From the NCBI GenBank assembly GCA_009746045.1, contig RPFO01000065.1, forward strand, positions 1,040,211 through 1,104,210: a stretch of 64,000 nt of DNA, written 5' to 3'. Origin of the DNA: Mesostigma viride (taxonomy: Eukaryota; Streptophyta; Mesostigmatophyceae; Mesostigmatales; Mesostigmataceae). Made by a program: the position numbers and the translations under genes. How positions within the stretch are numbered: the first letter of the stretch is position 1; each line of letters starts with the position of its first letter. This document shows, in pieces, positions 35,787 to 47,100 of this stretch. A model generated the notes under the pieces. The model was not told the origin of the DNA and ran no database searches. It saw only the letters and a list, made by a program, of their open reading frames with translations.

Positions 35787-38700
35787 ATGGATGACGAGGA
35801 CTACATTCCTCTGGGTGACATCAGCCAGGACGACGACGATGAGGAGGAGGCGCAGCAAGTGTATGAGGAGGTTACGGCACACGGCGTGAACATTGAAGAC
35901 TTGTTTGGGAGCAGTGACTCGGAGCCTTCCACACCATTCACGCACCAACCTGCTGATGTTGCTGCTGCTGATAATGATGGTGTGGGGAAACCGGAATCCA
36001 ACCCCTTGTTAATAGCGGCCGCCTTGCGCAGCGGTGGTGACAACGACAATGCTCCCCCTGTTGTTGGGGACCATGCCACACCCCCACACATACCCTCACA
36101 ACATGGGCGCATAGACCTGCCCAGCGTGCACACCGTGGGGGGAAACCATGCGGTCACAGTGGCCAGTTGCGCCCATCCGCCGTCACCGTCCTCCCCCTGC
36201 GACGCATCCGGCAGCACACAGCCCGAGGGCATTGTCCCAGGCAGCGCTGCGCCACCTACTGGCCGTGAGTGCACCCTGTTGCGGTCACGCCCGGTGGAGC
36301 AAGGGGAAACCCTCTGTTGCGAGGGGGACGGGGACCCAGGGGCCCAGGGTGTGCCACCCACCCCACGGTTGCAGACTCCAGTGGCAGCCACATCAATGGT
36401 GCTGGTGCCCGCGGATGGAGGATGCCTGGCCGCGGTAGAGAGCAACCTCGCTGTGAAAACTGGCACGCAGACCTCCCGCGTGTGTTCATCCGAGGGTGCA
36501 TCCTGCAGCATGCGGCCAGCACTCGCTCCCTGCCCTCCGCTGGGTACCGAGGGGGAGTGCCGGTCGGGGGCGCCGGCCTCCTCGGACGACGGCTCCCCCG
36601 CTATGTCGTCGTCGGCCTCACCGCACGAGTGCCAGCTGTGCCACCGGCCCGCCTCGGGTACTCCCTCATCGGGGCGGGGGGAGGCCGGGGAGGCGGACAT
36701 GGGCGCGGTGCTGGCAGGGTGTTGCCGCAAGCCGGCCGCCTGCTGTTGCTGCGACGTGCCAACGAGGTAGGTCACAGCCTGCCAATGGTTTCCTGGTGAA
36801 GTTACCGATATGCACTTGGAGTGATTATTTACGGGTATAAGATCGGCAACATAATGCTTTACTACTTTAGTATATCACAATGGTCAATGAGCTCGGTCAC
36901 ATTAAGTTGGCCCATGTTTTGCTTCATGATGGAACTGTTCGATGCAATGGCCTGCGTTGTCTATGGATCCCTGTCGCTGCTGGGACATCTCTTTTGATGG
37001 ACTGTTTCTGTTTGTGCTCTTGCATGGTCAAGGCTGGGGTGGATGCACTGGATCTGTTGCTTGTACGCCGTCTCTGAGGCATCGTGCCAGCTAGCATGCC
37101 TGTCGCCCACCCACCTGGTCCCCCAGCCACATGTCGAGACGTCCCTGCCCCAACGCTCTGCCATCACATAATGGGGTAGGACACCCGCATGGCGGCTCTT
37201 CGAACACCATGAACAAGGCATTTAAGTACAGTTTCACAACAATGGTGGGCATGGCTACCCTAAATATGCGGGCTTGCTGTGGTCGGAGGGGCGGGGGCAT
37301 CCTTGGCTTTGGTTGTGGGGAAGAAATTTTCTATGGCATCGTGGCAATATACATGTGTCTGAACTGAGGTCATGTCCTCTATACATGTGTACAAATAGAC
37401 CTTGAAGGGTTACCTTGAAGGGTAATGTACTCTCCTTGCGATTACATGAAGGCTCTGCTGGTTGTCTCGTGGAGACCACGGGTGGCGGTGGCCAGCATTT
37501 TCGGGCTCAGATGCTTTCTAACGGTCAGCAACTGCACCATGACCTTACCAGAGCGCCATAGCCCCTCACATGATCGGTACTGTGTTCTATCGGTCCGGAA
37601 ACCCTCAGGCTGGGGCCAGCAGCCTTGTCCACTTGGCCTCGTTGTGCCTGCTAGTTCACCTGGTCACTAACGGTGGAGGGCAGCATGCACTCCAGAGGTT
37701 CACTACGTATTTCTGCTGCGAAGGATACACCACGGGTCAACATGGTTTTCGTGTCACCGCCTTTTGCCCTGGCCCCCTGCAAGAGTTTCCCATCACGCCA
37801 TGCGGTCTACCTACATCACCGTGGCCACGTGAGCTGAAAAGCAGCCACCGTTGTCCGCCTCATGGGTGACCTGCGCGGGTCGGTTGCGACACTTTGCCAC
37901 TACTGGAACCAGTAGGCCGTGAGGCATTGCTTATGTTTGCATTCCTGTGCTGGCACGTCTGCTTCCGGCCCCCTGGCAGGTGTGGGACGGTGCATGAGGT
38001 GTGTGCTGTGTGGGCCACACGGGTCGCAAAGCGGCAGGGGAAGGACGCATCCCAGGGGTTGAAGGTAAGAGATACCTCTGGCATATCTGCAATAATCATA
38101 AACAATATATAGGGGCTGCTGTATCTCAAAGTCTCCCTGATGCATGGGTATCTATCCATCTGGTCTGCAGTAGCCCTATACTACTATAACGTATCATGCG
38201 CCAGATGTAACGATGGAACAGCCCATGCCCTAGCCGTGCCGTGCCATGACAGATGTCCTAGGTAGGCCACCGCCTCGCTTCCAGGGCATGGGGCACCCTG
38301 CAAGCCAAACCACACGCCCTGTCTTGGGTACGCCTGGTAGGCATGCATGGCTGTGTGGCACGCTGGCTAGCTCGCCTGCCTGCCCACTCTTCCGCCCAAC
38401 CGCCAGCCCGCCTGTGCGTCCGGCCGCATGGTCAGCCACCCATCCTGCTGCCCCCGCGATCTGCCAGTGTTTCTGACGCCATTTCGCCCGTGGTTGCAAC
38501 CTAGGAGGAATGGTTCGCAAAATTATCAGTCAATAATTGATTGTAGTTAATCTTCTGAGGAAAAATCAGATCTACCTACAAGCGCACGGGTGAGGCAACG
38601 CTCATTACGGCCCGCCTGTGCGGCACGGCTGCCACCCCATCTCTTGCCCCTCACACCTCCAGTCCCTGATCGTCGCGGCGTCCTCCAACGGCTGTGACGA

Positions 38701-41700
38701 TTGCCACCAGCCGGGGGCCACCCTCCTGTGTGGCGCGCGCGAGTGTGCCCGCTGGTACCACTACCCGTGTGCGTGGAGAGAGGCGTACCTGCGGCCGGAG
38801 GGGGTGCCTGCTGTGCTGTGTTGGGAGCACGCAGCAATCGGGCCTCACCTGCCGAGCCGACCGCCCAAGAGGCTCACCGAGGTGAGTGCAGGCAGAACCT
38901 TTGGCATTGTGGGGCGAAGACCGAGCGTGTGCAAGCTTTGGGCTGACTCTCACAATGTGTGCTTGCAAGCTTGGGCAGTTGCACGCCACGTGCGCAGGTA
39001 GCAGGCTTCTGGCCGTTGAGGCGGCTGGACAGTTTGACCGTTCCTGTGTCCAAGAGCTGGCTCTCATGCCGAGGTGCTTAGCTGGCAACTTGTAAACTAT
39101 AGATCGGGCTCATGAGGCACCAACAGGCTTGAACTGAATGTGTACAAGGCTCAGGGAAGACAAGTTGGATCCGGGGATGGCAGCGGTTGGCACCAAAGGG
39201 AGCATGTAGGCGTTAGAGAAGAGCGCACTTGGCAGCAGCGGACAACGATAGCTTGAATTCTGCATTTACTACTGTAGGGGATATGTATTGGCACATGTGT
39301 ATGGACATGTATAGAAAGCGATGCTGTGCCATGTACAGGCATTATGTGTAGGCGATAGTGGCAAGATGGCCATGTCTTGTTGTGCACACCACAGTCATGT
39401 CTATATGCTGACTGACGTCCAGCCAGGGTTGTACTTTACCAGCCTTGTTACCTACTTACATATCTTTTCACCCAAAATCAACCCTGCGATTGTAAGCCAA
39501 AATTTCCGAAATCTGGGCTCAAAATCTTCAACCCGGGATTCTTCAACATGAAGGAGGTGGTGTCATGCGCCTCTCTTGTGTGCGTGTTCATGCGTGCGTG
39601 TATTTTGTCCCACAGCTGGATGGTGGCAGCAGGCCCCCCCTGATAGGAGACAGGCACAAGCTGTGCGATGACATCAGCGCATCGGGCAGCTATGCACATC
39701 GCGAGCGGGTGCCCATCCCCTGCACCAACAGCGTCAATGAGGACGTCCCCCGCTTCCTGCTGGCACCCAACCACCGGCTGCACATGGAGTACATACGGGA
39801 GTGCGACATGTCCCACGTGCCCACGGCAGCAAGGACGCCCGCGCACGCGTGCCTCTGCGGGGGAACCGATTCGGGCCACAAGTTCACGTGGCCCGCGCCG
39901 GCCATGTCCACCAAGCGCAAGAAGGGCAAGCGCGCGCCCACCACTACGCACCTGACTGGTTGCGGCATGTCATCCCTTGCGGGGTGTGGAAGGTACCTGT
40001 GTGAGCATGTGCGTGAGGCCATGGAGAACCACGCGGGTGCCGACCAGGGGGGCGGCCAGGGGGGGGGCGCGCATCCCCACCGCAAGGAGGGCCAGGCCGA
40101 GGGGGGGGCATTACTTGGGAGCCCGCCGGGGAGGAGGGGGGGGCAGGCAAGGTCCCTGGGCCCGAAACAGACCATGTCAGCCCCTGCTAGTGCCAGACCA
40201 CTGAAGCGGGGCGCTCGCAAGGGCGTCGCCCGGTCGATTCTGACATCTGTCAACGACGGCAGCGGGGGTGAGGGCGGGCGGAGCCACAGCGGTTGTGTGG
40301 ACGCGCGAAGCAACAGGAGTGCTGCATCGCAGGAGGGGTCGGCAGATGAAGGCAGTGATGGAGGTGCCGTTGGGCGTGACAGCAGGAGCGAGCATGGAGC
40401 CAGCCGTGGACGTGAGGGTGCTCGGGCTTGGTCCCATGAGGGTGCTTCTGCCAGCCGCCACCATGCTGGTTCTGCTGGCCGCAGCGAGGCTAATGCTGGC
40501 GGTCACGGTGACAGGGTGGCCTTGCGCGGCTCGTGCGAGGTGATCGATAAGGAAGAAAAGTCCCCACTTGCGAGAAGTCCTGGTGACAGAGAGGTGATCG
40601 AGGTCTCCGACAGCAGTGGCAGCGACTCGGATATCCAGATATGCGACCGCTTTGAGGGCGAGGCCAGGGCAGAGACGCGGCTGTTCTTCGGTGTCCAAGG
40701 CCGGCCACTGGTGGACGCCAAGGACGACCGCTTCTGTTTCCGCAACGATCAAAAGGCCACAATGGAGGGGCGTGCGTTCTACGACTATGGCCGCCGGCTG
40801 ATGGTGGGCCACAAATATTTCACGATCGAGTGCAATGAACGCTGTGTGTGTGGCGACCGCTGCACCAACCGGGTGGTGCAGCGAGGGCTCACCAAGCACC
40901 TGGAGATGCGGATGACAGCGAACAAGGGGTGGGGCGTGTTCACGCGGGAGCGCATCCAACAGTACGTATGCGTCTGCGTGGGTTGCATCCACATCCTTGA
41001 TGTGCCATGGTAGGTGTAGACCATGAGCCCTGTGTTTGAGATGCCGGAGGTTTGTGAGCTGTGTAGTAAGCGGGCACCCAACAGCAGTGGGACTCCAAGG
41101 CTTTACCGGTAGTGCATGTCGGGCACCCAGTGGCTGAGTCCATGATTGCTTCGCGGACTTGGTTTGGGTAACCGGCAGAAGGGGTCGTCAACGTGCTATA
41201 GGGGTTGCAAGCATGCGATGATGACAACCGCCCAGAAATCATGAGGAGTCATGGGAACTCAGTAGTGTGGGATGAGGCGGGCGGACGGTGGGGCGACGCG
41301 CAGGGGCCTTGTCGAACTTACAAAGAACGGGAGGAGGGAGGGAGAAAGAAAGGGCAAATAAACCACGAGTAAAAAGGTGTTGGGGCACTTGTACCTACGT
41401 GCAGGGTGTGGGGAAGACTGCCCGTGCCCTCTGGGCCGCATGGGTGTTCCTGCGCTGCCCTTGCCGTCGCATAGCAAACGCTCAGCCGGCTGGCTCGCAA
41501 CACGTGCGGTGTCGTGCCGTGTCATTGCTGGCTCACAAGAGCATGCTGGACATGATTACTCTTGATTGTACGTTCTTGATCATGTGTGAGGATACCGATG
41601 AGATTACCAGCGGAGGCTAGTAATGGGGATAGTCAATATGCTCAAGCAGCATCGTTGGATTGCTCTACTCCATTTTGCATAGTAATAAGTGAACAGCACC

Positions 41701-43228
41701 CCTGCTTGGTGTTGCAGATGGACTGGCCCCAATGTTTTGTCCTGGTTTTACTCAAAACCAGACAGAGCGCCTCTCACTGGTTGCTCAGGGCCCTCCATCG
41801 GCCTCATGCCCGTGTGCGGGGTGCGTTTGGCCGTGCGTTGCTTGCTCCAACCCACGCTCGGGATGACGCGTGCAGGGGTGAGTTTGTGGTGGAGCTCGTT
41901 GGGGAGGTCATCCCGGTGGCAGAGTTGGAGAGGAGGAAGGCAAAGGCTGCGGAGGCAATGGAGGGCGAAGAGCCCTATGATTCGTACGTTGGGCGGATGG
42001 CTTTCACTGGCACGTTGGGGATGCGGAAGTGGACTCGTGTGTTGAAAGTCTATGTTACCTGCATCGGGCAATGGGTAGCGTCAGATTTGAGTTTTGTAGG
42101 AAAGAATGAAGCAGGACAGATTTGGGCAGGCTTATTTTAGCCGGAAAGTGGCTGGCCCATGGTTGCCTGCATGTTGCTTTCGTGTCAATAAAGGCTGAAA
42201 CGTAGCCTGCATGCGGGCTCCACGCATACTTCAGTATGACATTGCCTGGTGAGTGCGCCTTGCTGGTGAGATAGCCTGCGTTTCATTTCCAAGTGCTTGC
42301 GCCGTAGCATGGCAGACATGCCACCGACAGACAGCCGCAGGGAACGGGGTTTATTTTGTGTGGCAGTGTGTCAGGAGATCGTCATGCTGTTTCAGGCTTG
42401 CCGGTAGGTATGGCACTGCATGACATTGTTGCACACCATGATGTGGATGTGAGGAGACTGCCTTTCTCCCTGTATCCGCTCTTTATCCAGATGTATGTGA
42501 TTGGTTCGCATTCGTCCCACCTCAGTGGCACAAGACGACCTCGCCTGTGCACACATGTTTGTATTCATGCACGCACGCGTGTAGTGGTCGTGTACCCCGT
42601 GCGTAGGTGTGTCTGCACATATGCACCGCGAGCAAGCATGTGCATTACGTGCACAGAAGATGTATGGGTGCACCATAATGCATGCATGCACATCTGTAGC
42701 CGCATATTCGTCGGTGGCTTAGGCTCTCCTGGCTCGCAGAGTTGTCCCTCTGGTTTGGTTGGCCCTTGCTTACTTACAGCTGGCCCCCATGGCTCCTGTT
42801 CCTGTCACCCGCTCGTCGAGCACTTGTCCACCTCTTGTGACGCGCTTCATGGTTGAAAACGTGTCGGACACTTGTCCAACAGGCGCGTGATGAGCATCGA
42901 TGGCCACCTGGACGCGGGCCATGAGGCACAGTACGTGATTGACACCACGGAGAAGGCCAACATCGCCGCCTTCATCAACCATGGCTGCACGCGGTGGAAG
43001 ACCAACAACCTGGAGACGCATCCGGTGCTCGTTCAGTATGCAAACATGGAGGTGCACAGGGTGGCCTTCTTCGCCTCCAGGGACATCAATGCAAAGGAGG
43101 AGCTATTGTACGACTACTATGACGAGGGCAGCGTTGGGCAGGATGGTTCCCAGGAGGTGGATGAGGACCGCCCAAAGGGAATCAAATGTGTATGTCATGA
43201 GAAATGCACAAGGGTCTTGTGGAAGTGA
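35787..43228 (+). CDS. SET-domain histone lysine methyltransferase with ePHD and split pre-SET
   Basis: Six exons reconstructed from sequence: 35787-36766, 37980-38064, 38663-38881, 39616-40961, 41876-41983 and 42883-43228. All introns are GT-AG, phases agree, and the product is 1,027 residues. Residues 1-300 are acidic and low in complexity. An extended PHD finger follows across three exons: ECQLC..., then VHEVCAVWA, then CDDC...C...C...WYHYPC...LCWEHA (to about 414). Next comes a pre-SET start (VPIPCTNSVNEDVP, about 460-473) with Cys-rich stretches, an insertion of about 240 low-complexity residues, and the pre-SET end (ECNERCVCGDRCTNRVVQRG, about 833-852). The SET domain has GWGVF, ELVGEVI, NHGC (945-948) and YDY (989-991). 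The post-SET CVCHEKC lies at 1015-1021. SUV39/G9a-type enzymes with this order methylate H3K9 in the nucleus; that specificity is inferred. The usual NHSC is NHGC, and pre-SET and SET both carry insertions. Confidence 0.85.
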
Positions 43229-44039
43229 GGACTTGTGCACGGGTGCTGGCCTGTAATGGGGATAGCGGCGCCAACTGTATCGGTGATTGCAGGGCTGACC
43301 TGGTCTACCCAGCCTGGCCCGCACCTCCTCACGTGGGCTGGTCCTGCCGACACTATCGATACAGCCGCGGCCATGTACATACATTCAGCCACCAGGTCGA
43401 TTTGCTGAAGTGGGACATACACGACATGTCCGTAGTGTGCAAGACGATGCAAGAAAACTATATGTGGCAAGATGTGATACGAGGGCAATATGTGCTACGA
43501 GGGGTCTAAACCCACAAGTCCCCCACTCCCCCAGTGGGGTAGCCGAGATCCATACACTTTGGGTAAATTACTAATACACTTTGGGTGCACCGTGCACACA
43601 AACCAGCCAGGCTGTTTAGAGGTGTTATGTTTAAATCAATCAACTATTTTATCAATGAGACAACCAGCATTATATGTATACGTAGTTGTTGGAATTCATG
43701 AATACATACCTTCGATTTGATCCGGCACATGATAATCTACGTTCAAGCGCCTGAACATTGGGAAGTCACGGCTTACAGGGCACATAACCCTACCCCATAG
43801 ATCTATATGGACTATTGATCTACGTACCAGCTAAATCTAGACTGCGTCATGTGAGCATAAGTCCTCAGTACGTGGGATGGAAATGGGAGTGGCGAAGCTC
43901 AATAATACCTGAATGCAGGGCTTGACGAATTCAGTCTGTACACGAGATACTGCTCAAGCCTCAATAGTCGATTAATGTTTTAAGTTTAATTATGAACGTA
44001 TCTCCGAGAAGAGTATATGTAACGCATATCCCTGAGTGG
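43229..44039. other. 3' flank of SET gene; fragment of LINE tail
   Basis: No coding exon after the post-SET stop at 43226-43228. At about 43841-43900 the sequence ATGTGAGCATAAGTCCTCAG repeats the 3' end of the LINE family seen at 46.2 kb and 49.95 kb, in minus orientation with half of its terminal hairpin missing, so an old truncated copy lies here. The rest holds nothing I recognise. Confidence 0.5.
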
Positions 44040-46245
44040 TATTCCTCCCATGCAGTCCCGGCTGCTCGGCGCCCCCCGCCGCCTCCGCCACTTGGCCCTC
44101 TGGCGATCGCCCGCCTTGCGCCTGCGGTTAATGCCTGCGCCACCTACGCCGCGCCGGCCCGCCGCTAGCTGAGCAGGACTACACGTACCTGCCCCTAACG
44201 GAACCGGTTCCCCTGGCCGGCCCCAACGAGCTACCGCCGTTCACCGAGATCGAGCTGCACCGCCGCCTAGCAACTCCGCTTCGATCCACGCCGCCGTAGG
44301 ACCTGACCACCTCCCCGCCCCGCGGGCCGGTGATTAAAACGATGGCGCTCACGGGGTTCCTGCTTGACGTCTGCAACCGGATCCTGCTTGCCAACGCGCC
44401 GCCGATTCCTGAGGGGCAGCACAGCTACCGTATTCTGCTGCATGTACAAAAACAAAGGTTCCCCTGACGACCCTGCCAACTACCGAGGAGTCTGCATCCA
44501 GAGCGCCGCACTAAAGTTGTTCGTACGCATGATCCTCAACCGCCTTCGTTCTGCTCTCAACCGTCGGCCTTGGGGAGAATCAAATGGGCTTTCGCCCTGG
44601 GCGCAACACCGTCGTGGCCATCTTCGTCGCGCGCCGTCTCTTTGAGGAAATTGCGCTCCTGCAACTGAACCTGGTCAGAGTTTCCCGCCATCCTGATCTT
44701 CGTCGACTTCATCAAGGCTTTTGATTATGTCCTCTGGGCCGCTCTATGGGCTGTCCCTGCTCGCGCTTGCGTCCCCTCTCCCCTGCCATTACCGTCATCC
44801 GCACGCTGTATGAGGGGTCGACCAGACGACCACTTCCAGTAATTCGGTGCGCACTCCTCAAGACAGCTTTCCCCCGCCATGTCCGGCACTGCCGGACCAG
44901 CGTCTGGCAGGGTTGCGTCCTGTCAATCGCCGTACCTGTTTATTATTGTAGTGGATTGTGTTATTACATATGCGCGAGGCACGGACCCGCTCAATTTGCT
45001 AGCGTTGCTGGCCGTGCCCCTCAGTGGCCTAGTGATCACGAATGAGCTTGGGGAGGGGGTGGGGACCAACAGGCAGAATTTTCTAGCTGACCTCATTAAC
45101 CCATTAATGCCAACGACATCACGCTCATTGAGAAGCCGGAGACTGTCTGCCCAACTTTGGCTGGACTGGCGCTCGAGGCTCGGGCTGTTGGTCTAGAAAC
45201 CACTGCCCAAAAACGGAGGCCCTGGCTCTCGGCCTGGCCGGGCCCCCGCCCCCACTCCGCCTCCTCACTCCGCCTCCTCGGGACGACACCGAGGTCAATT
45301 ACCCAAGTCCAGGCCGCTTCAAGTTGCTTGGCAGTACTTGGCCGCTTCCCAGCAACTGCGAGGACTCGTGAGTCACCTAACGACACGTATATAGGGCATG
45401 GCGTGGGCGCAACTCCATGCATGACGTATGCACCGCCGCCGCCAGCTGGTCGGGAGCGAACCCGCCCTACCCCGGCTCGTCAAACGTGACCTCTTCAAGT
45501 TCGTCAATTATCTGACGATCCTGACGTACCTACGGTGCCGAGACCTGGACACTGACGCAGGAGCTGGAGAAACGACACGACGGCAACGTCACCAAGATGC
45601 TGCGCAGGCGTCCTTAATTAATATCCCCTTTGGTTTGCACATAATAGCAGTGAGGATTTGTATGCTGATTTCTATTTTCCCTATAGATCTATCCCACATT
45701 CTTCAGTATATGTAGGCACAGACGCTTGGGCCTAGCCGGGCACCTGGCCCGCACAGATCAGGTAGACACATCAAATCGATACATAGACTAGCTGGCACCA
45801 AGCCGGCCCGCCCAGCCCTGACGTTTTGTCCTCACCTGGCGTGCCCCAGCATGCAGGCCGCGCGCTGCAGGGCCGCCACTCGTGGGCATTCCGTGACTGA
45901 TAGGCTAGGGCGCTAGGCATGGACATGTGCTACCCTATACGAGACGGGCTCTCACCCGGGCAGCCTAGCTCCTGGTATGTCGGTAATATGGAGGCAGCCG
46001 GACTTCGCAAGGATAGATGGCAAGGAGTGATGATGAAGGAGACTACCCCCAAGTCTGTGCATGGGGGCTTGGCGTGTGAACAAGTTTGGCATTCATAGTG
46101 GGCCGTGGTGCCCACAACCCTGTAACTAGGAACAAGATAGCTAGCATGCGTCATCCACTTGATCCATCCCATGTACCCCTCCCACTGAGGACTCATGCTC
46201 ACCACGTGACGCAGTCACGTGTACATTAAAATTAATTAATTAATA
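44040..46245 (+). mobile_element. RTE-like LINE copy, degenerate
   Basis: Reverse transcriptase motifs appear in order but in different frames: CMYKNKGSPDDPANYRGVC (about 44440-44495), a GFRPGRNTVVA-type motif near 44585, VDFIKAFDYVLWAALW (about 44703-44750), GCVLS...YLFIIVVDCVITYARG near 44910-44980, DITLIEKP near 45115 where YADD has decayed, and an ILTYGAETWTL-like tail near 45520. The 3' untranslated part, from about 45720, matches in inverted orientation the insert at 49,926-50,539. The end has a perfect hairpin, CACGTGAC-GCA-GTCACGTG (46203-46221), then a (TTAA)n-rich tail. Many stops and shifts make it inactive. The 5' end, and any endonuclease domain, is missing. Confidence 0.7.
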
Positions 46246-46830
46246 TCCCTACTAGCTGAGAAGGGCATATAGTATTAATAGATTCTGAGCTACAACAACC
46301 TGCGGGTGGTTGATGTAAACTGCCAGCTACTCTGGGTGCACAAGGTGCACCTGCACCACCATGCATTCCAACAGCTAATAAGGTGTGGACATGGGGTGGA
46401 AGATGATCAGTTACGGCTAAGCAAGGGCTAGGGCATTGGCGTCTCAGCAGCCGGAGATCGAGTGGCTTTCTGCATGCATGGCAAAGCCAGACTGGCTAAC
46501 TACAACAGTCGATGTAGCATGAAGTTTATAATCGATTACTGAATTAAGTGAGACAACTATCGATTATTCTGAATGTACATGCCATATATTAAGGCTTAAT
46601 TAATTATTGTATCGCATGTCAGAAGCGTCTCGACTGAATTGCATGGCTGACGGCGGTATGGCTGACGGCGGATCGAGCTCAGAACTTTTGCGTCTGAGCC
46701 CCAAATTCAGTCAGATTACTTGCATTCGATGCGCCTTTTTAGGACGCACTCGCTGCAGTATAATCGGTTACATACGGCTGTATAACGCCGTATCGAAAAA
46801 GTTACGCACGTGACAAGACTCAGGCTATTA
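46246..46830. other. No gene seen
   Basis: AT-richer spacer between two retroelement copies. No open frame, RNA gene or repeat here that I can support. Confidence 0.45.
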
Positions 46831-47070
46831 TTAATTACATAATCAATTAAACTCGTGCTCCCGTTGCATGGGGAGTCACGGAGCACCGGAGTGTGCATGC
46901 TTTTACTCCCTGTTGTACGTGCACATGTCAACAAGAAGAAAGTGCAGAGACCCCCTTTCTCCTTCATGCCAGAGGCATGCCACAGCTGCAATCGGACATG
47001 ATAGACGATCCGGCAAGTTCTGTGGGTGCAATAATAAGACCCATGTGAGCATATCATATATTCAGGCTAT
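46831..47070 (-). mobile_element. 3' fragment of ORF1-only retroelement family
   Basis: On the minus strand this is a copy of the last 200-odd bases of the family seen at 48.35-48.6 kb and 49.33-49.59 kb. It includes the conserved stretch with TTCTCCTTCATGCCAGAGGC (plus-strand reading, near 46957) and the terminal hairpin at 46854-46880, here with four extra bases in its loop, followed by an AT-rich tail. No coding part remains. Confidence 0.65.
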
Positions 47071-47100
47071 GATCGACGACTCCGAAAGCTAAACACGGTA

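Noticed and set aside
35801-36775. 324-codon minus-strand frame
   Set aside because: Lies exactly opposite exon 1 of the SET gene; the plus strand has a good donor, matching phases and a finger continued in the next exons.
45614-46249. TTAATTAATATCCC at both ends as a target duplication
   Set aside because: The reverse transcriptase coding sequence runs through 45614 without a break and a relative at 50.5 kb carries similar sequence internally, so it is not an insertion boundary.
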